A stretch of DNA of 64,000 bases from JAMHWF01 sp048500255 (lineage in GTDB: Bacteria > Pseudomonadota > Gammaproteobacteria > Burkholderiales > Burkholderiaceae_C). This document shows positions 23,987-30,735 of this stretch, piece after piece; the first letter of the stretch is position 1; every line of letters begins with the position of its first letter. The translations under genes and the position numbers were made by a program. The notes under the pieces were generated by a model. That model was given only the letters and a program-made list of their open reading frames with translations, was not told the DNA's origin and made no database searches. The DNA is taken from the NCBI GenBank assembly GCA_048500255.1, contig JASNYH010000001.1:620001-684000 (forward strand), in the 5' to 3' direction.

Positions 23987-26284
23987 TCAGGCATCGCTCG
24001 GCGCCTTCAGGAACGCCGCCCGGGTCACGACGAACCACGCCAGGGGTACGACGCCGCCGAGGACGAACAGCGCGCCGCCGGCGATTCGCGCCCAGGTCAG
24101 CACCTGAAACAGCTCGCCTTGCACGAACGCCTGTGAGCGCGCATGCCAGAAGCCATGCTCGAGGACATCGAGCAGTTGCGCGATGCCGACGGGCAACAGA
24201 TCCATCGCCACCATCAGCAGCAAGCCCACGTTCAACGACCAGAACACGCGCCGCAGCAGCGCCGCGTTCCATCGCTCGGGCGCCACGAGGCAACGCGCGC
24301 AGAAGACGATCATCGCGATCGCAAGGTTGCCATAGACGCCCATCAGCGCCGCATGGCCGTGGTTCACCGTGAGATACGTGCCGTGCTCGTAGTAGTTGAC
24401 GATGGGCAGATTGATCAGAAAGCCGAACATCCCCGCGCCGAAGAAGTTCCAGAAATTCACGGCGAGCAGGAAGCGGAACGCCTCGCTCTGCACGAAGGCG
24501 CCGCCCAGCGCCTGCAGGCGCTGCGGCGCATTGCGGAACTGCCAAGCTTCGAGTGTCAACAGGATCAAGGGCACGACCTGCAGCGTCGAGAAGACGCTGC
24601 CGATGGCAAGCGTCTCCACCGGTTTCGCGTTCCAGTAGAAGTTGTGCGAGATCCCGAGCAGGCCCGAGCCGAGGAACAGCAGCGTGGCGAGATAGACGAT
24701 GCGTGATGCCGCCGCATGGCTCACGAGCCCCATCAGCACCATGAAGTACGCGAGCACGGCGGTCGTGAACACCTCGAAGAAGGCTTCGACCCACATGTGG
24801 ATCACGGCCCAGCGCCAGAAATCCGCGACGACGAAGTTCGTCTGCGGCGTGGCTACGAAACCCGAGACGAACAGCAGCAGCACGCAGACGACGCACCAGA
24901 CGAGCCACTTCGGCAGCGTCCACGCGTCGCCGCTGCGCCAGACCGGAGCGACCGCGCGCACGAGCACGACCGCCCACAGCGCGATGACGCCGAACAGCAG
25001 CGCCTGCCAGAGTCGACCCTGTTCGACGAACTCCCAGCCCTGGCTGCCGAGCAGATTCCAGTGGTCGCCGAGCAGGCCGTGCGGCCCGAGCGCGACGCCG
25101 GCCAGTCCGCCGGCGGTCGTCACCAGCAGCAACGCGAACAGCCACTCGACGAGGCGCAGCTGCCCGGCGGGCGCACGTGGCGCAGCGGTGGAGATCACGA
25201 AGATGGAAGCGCCGATCCAGCAGGCGGTGATCCACAGAAGCGCGAGCTGCAAGTGCCAGCCGCGCACGACCGGAATGGGCAACAGGCGCGCCAGGTCGAT
25301 GCCGAAGATGTGCGTGACACCGAGGAAGTCGTGGACCGTGAGCACGCCCGCGATCATCTGCAGCACGAAGAGCAAGGCGGCCGCCACGAAGAAGCGGTAA
25401 GTGGCCCGTTGCAGCGTTGATGGGCTGCTTTCCATCGGCGCTCGCACCGATGCGGCGCCCGGGAACTCGTCCGCCGCGCCAGCCGGCGCGGGATGGCCGG
25501 CGCGCGTCGGCGGGCGCCATCCGGCGATCGTCGAATAGCGCCCATACAGGAAGAGCACGGCACCGAGCGCCGCGACGAGCGCCAGCACCGCGGCGACGCT
25601 CCAGATCAGCACTTGAGCGCTCGGCCGGTTGCCCGCGAGCTCGTCGTAGGGCCAGTTGTGCGTGTAGGTGTAGTCCTTGCCGGGGCGCTCGACGCCGCAG
25701 ACCCAGGCGCCCCAGAAGAAGAACGCGCCAAGGTCGCGCAACTCGGCTTCGTCGCGCATGTAGCCGGCCGGATGGAAAGGCGCGCTGCCCTCGCCGAGGA
25801 AGTGCGCCACGGTCGCGCGCTGCACCTCGCGCGCCGCGTAGGCCTGCGCGTCGCCGATCGTGACCGTGTTCGTCGCAACCTCGTGCCGGTTGCGGCGGAT
25901 CTCGCGCTGTGCGATCGCCAGCGCGGAGTCGGGGTCGACACCGTCGCGCGATGCGTGATGGTCACGCATCGCGACGGCCATGCGGTGCAAGGCATCGGCC
26001 GTGAAGTCGGGGCCGCGTCCGGCGCCGTCACCGAAGAAGCTGCCGTAGTTCATCAGCCCGTACTTCAGGAAGACGCCCTGGCCGCGCGTGATCGCCTCCG
26101 CGTCGACCACCGTTTCTCCGCGCTCGTTCACGAAGCTGGGCACCGGCGGAGCGTCGACATAGGTGCGAGTCCCCATGTACAGCATGCTCGCGATGCCGAC
26201 CGCCAGCACAAGCAGCAGCGGCATCCACCAGCTGCGCCGGTCCATCACGGCTCTGTTCCAGAGCCGACCTGCAGTCGTCGTCAT
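23987..26284 (-). CDS. nod: qNOR-family protein, probable nitric oxide dismutase (Nod) variant
   Basis: 765-residue membrane protein of the quinol-type NO reductase family: an N-terminal periplasmic domain (about 40-220) and about thirteen further membrane helices. The FeB region keeps His496 and Glu500 (HMWVE). The usual His-His pair is His547-Asn548 (SHNFYW), and the usual Glu of SALEVVPL is Gln569 (STLQVVPL). In the quinol-site pattern HxxxExxxF, Glu and Phe are Gly322 and Ile326. The segment YTHNWP (207-212) replaces qNOR YTNNWP. From memory these are the marks of Nod, proposed to convert 2 NO to N2 and O2. Start by ATGA overlap with the upstream peroxidase gene. Confidence 0.85.
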   Translation of the reverse strand: MTTTAGRLWNRAVMDRRSWWMPLLLVLAVGIASMLYMGTRTYVDAPPVPSFVNERGETVVDAEAITRGQGVFLKYGLMNYGSFFGDGAGRGPDFTADALHRMAVAMRDHHASRDGVDPDSALAIAQREIRRNRHEVATNTVTIGDAQAYAAREVQRATVAHFLGEGSAPFHPAGYMRDEAELRDLGAFFFWGAWVCGVERPGKDYTYTHNWPYDELAGNRPSAQVLIWSVAAVLALVAALGAVLFLYGRYSTIAGWRPPTRAGHPAPAGAADEFPGAASVRAPMESSPSTLQRATYRFFVAAALLFVLQMIAGVLTVHDFLGVTHIFGIDLARLLPIPVVRGWHLQLALLWITACWIGASIFVISTAAPRAPAGQLRLVEWLFALLLVTTAGGLAGVALGPHGLLGDHWNLLGSQGWEFVEQGRLWQALLFGVIALWAVVLVRAVAPVWRSGDAWTLPKWLVWCVVCVLLLFVSGFVATPQTNFVVADFWRWAVIHMWVEAFFEVFTTAVLAYFMVLMGLVSHAAASRIVYLATLLFLGSGLLGISHNFYWNAKPVETLAIGSVFSTLQVVPLILLTLEAWQFRNAPQRLQALGGAFVQSEAFRFLLAVNFWNFFGAGMFGFLINLPIVNYYEHGTYLTVNHGHAALMGVYGNLAIAMIVFCARCLVAPERWNAALLRRVFWSLNVGLLLMVAMDLLPVGIAQLLDVLEHGFWHARSQAFVQGELFQVLTWARIAGGALFVLGGVVPLAWFVVTRAAFLKAPSDA

Positions 26285-27513
26285 CGCTCGTCCGGCCCGC
26301 ACTGCGCCGCAGCCGTCTCGACGAGCGGGCGCATCGGGGGCAATTCGGGCGCTTCGACGATCAGGGGCGTGTCCATGCTCAGCGACTCAAGGAAGGCGAC
26401 GAGGTCGGCCTTCTCGGCGGCGTCGAGGCCGAGCGGCTGCAGCAGCGGCGACTTGTTCGGCGCATCGCCGCCGCCGCGATCGAAGAACTCCACCACCTCG
26501 TGCAGCGTCGTGAAGACGCCGTTGTGCATATAGGGACCCGTGTAGCGCAGCTCGCGCAGCGAAGGCGTGCGGAACTTGCCGATGTCGGCCGGGTCGCGCG
26601 TGCGGTACCAGCGACCGAGATCCTCGTCGGCGCCACGGTACAGCACCCGAGGCGCCTCGCGCTGCGCGTTCTGCCAGCGCACGGCCACCTGCACGAGAGG
26701 ACTGGAATCGAACAGCAGCTGGCGTGGGACGCCCAGCGCGTGATACTGCTCGTCGCTCGCGAGCGGCCCGCCGTGGCAGGCGATGCAGCGGGCCTTGCCG
26801 TTGAACAGCTCATGGCCGCGCCTGGCGGCTTCGGAGAGCGATCGTGTGTCGCCCGCGAGAAAGCGGTCGAACGGCACGCGAGCCGGGTCCGAAACGATCG
26901 TGCGCTCGAACGCCGCGATCGCGAGCCAGGCGTCTTCCATGCGCGGCCACTCGGTGCCGAACACGTCGTGGAACCGATCGACGTACTCCGGAACGAGCCG
27001 CAGGCGCATCTCGACGATGCCGGCCTTGCCGTTGCCTTCGACGGGCGCCTGCATCGCCGACCTCGCCTGCACCTCGAGGCGATCGAGCGTGCCATCCCAC
27101 ATGAGGCGGCTGAAATGCGCAGCGTTCAGCACCGTGGGGTTGTTGCGCCAGAGTCGGTGCCCGGGGTAGCCGGGCGCGAGGGCATCGTGGTGCGTCCAGC
27201 CCATCTGGGGCACGTGGCACGAGGCGCACGAGGTCGACGCATTTCCCGACAGGCGGGCGTCGAAGAAGAGCATCCTTCCCAGCTCCACCTTTGCGGCCGA
27301 CATCGGGTTGTCGGCCGGGATCCGCACCGCAGGCAGCGCGGCGAGCGGCGCAGGCCCCGCCACTGCGTCAGCGGGCGCCAGCAGATCGACGAGGCCACCC
27401 GCGGAAACCACGGCGCCGGCCACGAGCGACATCGAGAGCACGGCCATGGCGAGACGTCGCGCCAGGCACCGGTCGGTGCGCGGCGCGTCACGCAGGGCGG
27501 GTCGGCCGATCAT
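26281..27513 (-). CDS. Dihaem cytochrome c peroxidase/MauG family protein (1)
   Basis: 410 residues with a signal segment (about 20-52) and two c-haem sites, CASCH (96-100) and CIACH (243-247), spaced as in bacterial cytochrome c peroxidases. The motif GPYMHNGVFTTLHEVVEFFDRGG is typical of the CCP/MauG family. It is periplasmic and would reduce H2O2 or oxidise a partner protein. It is coupled by ATGA to both the upstream peroxidase gene and the Nod-like gene. The C-terminal extension after 385 is Pro-rich. Confidence 0.92.
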   Translation of the reverse strand: MIGRPALRDAPRTDRCLARRLAMAVLSMSLVAGAVVSAGGLVDLLAPADAVAGPAPLAALPAVRIPADNPMSAAKVELGRMLFFDARLSGNASTSCASCHVPQMGWTHHDALAPGYPGHRLWRNNPTVLNAAHFSRLMWDGTLDRLEVQARSAMQAPVEGNGKAGIVEMRLRLVPEYVDRFHDVFGTEWPRMEDAWLAIAAFERTIVSDPARVPFDRFLAGDTRSLSEAARRGHELFNGKARCIACHGGPLASDEQYHALGVPRQLLFDSSPLVQVAVRWQNAQREAPRVLYRGADEDLGRWYRTRDPADIGKFRTPSLRELRYTGPYMHNGVFTTLHEVVEFFDRGGGDAPNKSPLLQPLGLDAAEKADLVAFLESLSMDTPLIVEAPELPPMRPLVETAAAQCGPDER

Positions 27514-28634
27514 CGTCCGGCGCCTGCAGCCGTGCCGTAGTCGTGCGGGGCGGGAGCTCCCTCGGCAGCGGCAGTGGGCGACAACGCTTCGAGAAAGGCG
27601 ACCAGCGCGGCACGCTCGCGAGCGTCGAGCCCGAGAGGTCGCAACTCGGAGCCTGCGCCGCCGCCGCGATCGTGGAACTCGACGACCGACGACAACGTGG
27701 GCAGCACGCCGTTGTGCATGTACGGTGCGGTGCGTGCGACACCGCGCAGCGAAGGCGTCGCGAAGCGCCCGCGATCGGACGCGCGCCGAGTGATCGCGTG
27801 GCGGCCCGTGTCGCCGCGTTCGGCCATCGGATCAGGCGAGCCGAGGTTCGCGTGATGCTGCAGCAGCGCCGTCGTGCGCTCGGGATCGCGCAGCACCTGC
27901 GCGTTCTCCGGAACGCCGAGCCGATGGGCGCGACCGTCGGACAGCGCGGGGCCCGAATGGCAACGCACGCAGGCCGCCTTGCCGTTGAACAGACGCATCC
28001 CGTCGACGGCTTGGGGCGAGAGCTTCGAGATGTCGCCGCGCAGCGCCGCATCGACCGGCGTATCGCCGCCCTCGTGCGCGACGGCATAGTCCGCGATCGC
28101 CTGAACGATGCCTTCGATCGTCGGCGCGGCGCTCGCGCCATGCAGCCGCCGCCATGCAGCCATGAGCACCGGCAGCTGGCGCACCCGCTCCACGACGATG
28201 CCCGGATCGCCGTTCATGGTGACCGGCGAGAACAGCATCTCCGCGACCACCTTCTTCAGGTCGGCAGCCTCGTAGCGGCCGTCCCACATCAGGCGCGATT
28301 TCAACCGCAGCCCCACGAGACTCGGCGTATTGCGGAAATGCCCCACGTGGTTGTAGCCGCGCGAGAGCGCGTCGCCGTCGGCAAAGGCGTGCGCCGGCGC
28401 GTGGCAGCTCGCGCAGCTGCGACTGCCGTCCCCCGAGAGTCGGGACTCATGAAACAGCTGGCGGCCCAGCTCGAGGCGCGCCCGCTCGAGCGGGGCCGCG
28501 CGCCGCACCGCCTCGAGGTGCGGCATGTTCGAGTCGGGCGCCGCTGCGCTCGGCGCCGCGACAAGCCCCAGCAGCGAAAGCAACAGCCACGACACGGCGG
28601 CTCGCGCGCGGCGTCGAAGGATGCGGTGCTTCAT
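27510..28634 (-). CDS. Dihaem cytochrome c peroxidase/MauG family protein (2)
   Basis: 374-residue paralogue of the downstream peroxidase: signal peptide to about Ala32, haem motifs CASCH (74-78) and CVRCH (222-226), and the APYMHNGVLPTLSSVVEFHDRGG block. The ATG overlaps the stop of the small cytochrome gene, and its own stop overlaps the next ATG. Two adjacent, diverged peroxidases may form a heterodimer or use different donors (inference). Confidence 0.92.
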   Translation of the reverse strand: MKHRILRRRARAAVSWLLLSLLGLVAAPSAAAPDSNMPHLEAVRRAAPLERARLELGRQLFHESRLSGDGSRSCASCHAPAHAFADGDALSRGYNHVGHFRNTPSLVGLRLKSRLMWDGRYEAADLKKVVAEMLFSPVTMNGDPGIVVERVRQLPVLMAAWRRLHGASAAPTIEGIVQAIADYAVAHEGGDTPVDAALRGDISKLSPQAVDGMRLFNGKAACVRCHSGPALSDGRAHRLGVPENAQVLRDPERTTALLQHHANLGSPDPMAERGDTGRHAITRRASDRGRFATPSLRGVARTAPYMHNGVLPTLSSVVEFHDRGGGAGSELRPLGLDARERAALVAFLEALSPTAAAEGAPAPHDYGTAAGAGR

Positions 28635-29011
28635 CGCAAGGAGCGATCGTCGCGATACTCGAACGGCGGGGCGTCCTGAATGGTGGCCGCGCAACTGCGC
28701 CTCCAGGTGAGGATCTCCTCGAGCAGGCGAGCGTCGGCCGTCGCGCTGTGCGGGCGGCCTGGCGCCGGCATGCGCACGAAGAAGTTGCGACCCTTGTCCG
28801 AATGGAAGAACTCGCCTCGCAACGGCCCGACATCACGCTGCCGGTCCGTCGGCGATGGATGACAACCCATGCAGTTCAGCACGTACAACGTGGTGGCGCT
28901 CTGCCCGCCGGCGAGCGCCGCGCCGGCCGCCGCGCACAAGCCCAGACCCGCTGCGAACGCGATGCCCAGCCTGCGCGCGCTGCGCCGCGCGGGCGGCACC
29001 CGGCCACGCAC
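28631..29011 (-). CDS. Small monohaem c-type cytochrome
   Basis: About 126 residues from a GTG start: a signal peptide (RRLGIAFAAGLGLCAAAGAALA), one haem site CMGCH near residue 45, then a Met-containing FFVRMPAPGR segment that may supply the sixth ligand. Likely periplasmic electron donor for the peroxidases encoded next to it, with which it overlaps by ATGA. The start is uncertain because the frame stays open to 29281; a GTG at 28999 is also possible. It heads the four-gene operon. Confidence 0.75.
   Translation of the reverse strand: MRGRVPPARRSARRLGIAFAAGLGLCAAAGAALAGGQSATTLYVLNCMGCHPSPTDRQRDVGPLRGEFFHSDKGRNFFVRMPAPGRPHSATADARLLEEILTWRRSCAATIQDAPPFEYRDDRSLR
28884..28919. repeat. 36-bp direct repeat, copy in the cytochrome gene
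   Basis: The segment encoding the signal-peptide end and mature N-terminus (ALAGGQSATTLY) matches 29182-29217 at 34 of 36 bases, 298 bases away in the same orientation. It points to a local duplication or recombination. Confidence 0.8.
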
Positions 29012-29028
29012 GCAGCGCCGCTCGCCCG

Positions 29029-29148
29029 TCAGTACGCCACGCACACCGACTACGCCTCGGTGCTGGCGTCGATCATCGCGCGGCCATCCTCGCGACCGAT
29101 GCCGGACTCCTTGCAGGCACCGACAGGCAAGTTGGGGTCGAGTGACAT
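29029..29148 (-). pseudogene. C-terminal remnant of an aldehyde dehydrogenase
   Basis: On the minus strand this reads LDPNLPVGACKESGIGREDGR, then MIDASTEA, a TAG, and SVCVAY before a TGA. It matches the well-known C-terminal block of NAD-dependent aldehyde dehydrogenases (DPNLPFGGxKxSGxGRExG ... YTExKxV). Nothing of the catalytic domain is left and an internal stop is present. It sits between the two copies of the 36-bp repeat. Confidence 0.7.
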
Positions 29149-29181
29149 GATCGTCTTCGCTGCGTTTTCTTGACAAGAGCA

Positions 29182-29217
29182 TACAACGTCGAGGCGCTCT
29201 GCCCGCCGGCGAGCGCC
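29182..29217. repeat. 36-bp direct repeat, upstream copy
   Basis: Second copy of the cytochrome N-terminal coding segment; in its own frame it reads ALAGGQSASTLYAL but leads to no haem motif. Just beside it, TCTTGACAAGA (29168-29178) is an 11-base dyad of unknown meaning. No FNR/NnrR-type box was found in the 29012-29279 gap. Confidence 0.8.
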
Positions 29218-29279
29218 TTGTCTTTCGACATCGGCGTGTCCATGTTGCGCGAGAATCGCCGTCAGGAGGAGTCCCCGTC

Positions 29280-29507
29280 ATGCCGATCTACGAGTACGCC
29301 TGCCGCGACTGCGGTCGCGAGTTCGAGGCACTGGTGCGTTCCGACACCGTGCCCGAGTGCCCGCAATGCCATTCGACGCAGCTCGACAAGCAGCTGTCCG
29401 TCTTCGCGACGGCAGCCGCGACGCCCGCAGCGGCGCCGGCCATGCCCTCGCCCTGCGGCGGCTGCGGCCACCCGGGCGGCCCGGGCAGCTGCGCGTTCCA
29501 GCAGTAG
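29280..29507 (+). CDS. FmdB family zinc-ribbon protein
   Basis: 75 residues starting MPIYEYACRDCG, the FmdB regulatory-protein signature, with CxxC pairs at CRDC and CPQC forming a zinc ribbon, then an Ala/Pro linker and a Cys/Gly-rich end (CGGCGHPGG). AGGAGG lies just upstream. The family was named from an amide/formamide regulator, but the function of most members is unknown. Divergent from the cytochrome/peroxidase operon. Confidence 0.9.
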   Translation: MPIYEYACRDCGREFEALVRSDTVPECPQCHSTQLDKQLSVFATAAATPAAAPAMPSPCGGCGHPGGPGSCAFQQ

Positions 29508-29546
29508 CCGCGGTCCGCGGCCCGGACGCCGCGCTTGCCCGCGCGC

Positions 29547-30308
29547 ATGCCGCCTCCCATCGCGGCCGTTGCCGCCACCGACTATGCGCCCGTCGTCGCG
29601 GCGCTCGGCGACGTGTGCTTCGCCGGCGAGCTCGTCGCGGCACTCAACCGCAGCGTGCCGGTCGACCACGTCTGCCTGATGCGCTTCGTCGACCGCAGCC
29701 GCCCGCCGGTGCTCGAGTCGGCGAGCTGGCGCGGCGGCGAGCACGTCGGCGAGGTGCAGCAGGCCTATCTGGCCGGGTTGTGGCGCCACGATCCCAATCT
29801 CGCGCTGCGCTGCGGCGCCGGCATCGCGGTGCGCCTGCTGCGCTGCGACGGCGCCGCCGACGAAGCCTGCCGCGCGACCTACCGGCTCGCCGGCCTGCGC
29901 GAGCGCCTCACTGTGGCCACCGAGTCGACCGGTCCGCTGGTCGCGCTGAACCTCTACCGCCTCGCCGCCAGCGGCCCGTTTCGCGCGCGCGAGTGCAGCA
30001 CGCTCGACGCCCTCGCGCCGCTGCTGGCGTCGCTCGCGCTCAAGCACGTGGCGATGCTCGGCATGCGGCTGCGCTCGCGTGAGCGCGGCGACCGCATCGA
30101 CGCGCTCGGCGCGCGGCTGCACGCGATCAGCGGCCGCCTCACGCCGCGCGAGCGCGACGTGCTCGCGCGCGTGCTCGCCGGCATGACCTCCGAAGGCATC
30201 GCACTCGACCTCGGCATCGCGCTGAGCTCGGTGCTCACCTACCGCAAGCGCGGCTATGCGCGGCTCGGCGTGACCAGCCAGGCCGAGCTGTTCGCGCTGT
30301 GCCTCTAG
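29547..30308 (+). CDS. LuxR-family transcriptional regulator
   Basis: About 253 residues. The last 60 form a LuxR/FixJ-type helix-turn-helix (LTPRERDVLARVLAGMTSEGIALDLGI...). The N-terminal 180 residues are a probable ligand-sensing domain with no recognised motif. An in-frame TTG at 29535 is an alternative start. It lies directly upstream of, and codirectional with, the ferredoxin/flavoprotein cluster and probably controls it; a 22-bp dyad in the gap is a candidate operator. Confidence 0.85.
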   Translation: MPPPIAAVAATDYAPVVAALGDVCFAGELVAALNRSVPVDHVCLMRFVDRSRPPVLESASWRGGEHVGEVQQAYLAGLWRHDPNLALRCGAGIAVRLLRCDGAADEACRATYRLAGLRERLTVATESTGPLVALNLYRLAASGPFRARECSTLDALAPLLASLALKHVAMLGMRLRSRERGDRIDALGARLHAISGRLTPRERDVLARVLAGMTSEGIALDLGIALSSVLTYRKRGYARLGVTSQAELFALCL

Positions 30309-30336
30309 CCTGACCTGGCGCGCACCCGCGCCGCTG

Positions 30337-30358
30337 CTGTCCCGGTCGCAGGGGACAG
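30337..30358. promoter_or_regulatory. Dyad operator candidate upstream of the ferredoxin gene
   Basis: CTGTCCC-N8-GGGACAG is a perfect 7-bp-arm inverted repeat 58 bases before the ferredoxin ATG and 28 bases after the LuxR gene. Spacing and symmetry suit a dimeric HTH regulator; the LuxR protein next door is the obvious candidate. Confidence 0.5.
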
Positions 30359-30416
30359 ACGTCGCGCCGCCGATGCGCGATGCTGTGCGCACCCGCCCGA
30401 CCGGAGAGCGCGCGCG

Positions 30417-30716
30417 ATGTCCGACCAGCCCGCCGTCTACGCCCTGCCCAACCGCATCACGCCGGGCCGCCCCGTGCTCTTCGACGCCGCCATCTGCGAC
30501 GGCTGCAACCGCTGCCTGACGGTCTGCCTCGAGGACGTCTTCGTGCCCAACCCCGTGAAGGGCAAGCCGCCGCTCGTGCTGCACCCCGACGAGTGCTGGT
30601 ACTGCGGCCCCTGCGTCGACGACTGCCCGCGCCCCGGCGCGATCCGGCTCAACCATCCGCTGCAGCAGCGCGTGCGCTTCAAGCGCAAGGACAGCGGCGA
30701 GCACTTCCGCGTCTAG
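30417..30716 (+). CDS. Dicluster ferredoxin, AprB-like
   Basis: 99 residues with two [4Fe-4S] motifs, CDGCNRCLTVC and CWYCGPCVDDCP, resembling the iron-sulfur half of the adenylylsulfate reductase beta subunit but lacking its long C-terminal tail. It lies 19 bases upstream of an AprA/fumarate-reductase-like flavoprotein, so the two probably form a complex. True APS reductase activity is not implied. Confidence 0.88.
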   Translation: MSDQPAVYALPNRITPGRPVLFDAAICDGCNRCLTVCLEDVFVPNPVKGKPPLVLHPDECWYCGPCVDDCPRPGAIRLNHPLQQRVRFKRKDSGEHFRV

Positions 30717-30735
30717 CAACGAGAGGGCCGCCCGC

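Noticed and set aside
23987..26284. Plain annotation as a canonical quinol-dependent NO reductase (norB/norZ)
   Set aside because: Overall similarity fits, but loss of quinol-site Glu and Phe, the Asn in the FeB His pair and the Gln for Glu argue against a standard qNOR. Left as the main alternative.
29012..29279. FNR/NnrR or NsrR box upstream of the cytochrome/peroxidase/Nod-like operon
   Set aside because: TTGAC...TACAA was checked but spacing does not fit TTGAT-N4-ATCAA, and no NsrR-like dyad was found.
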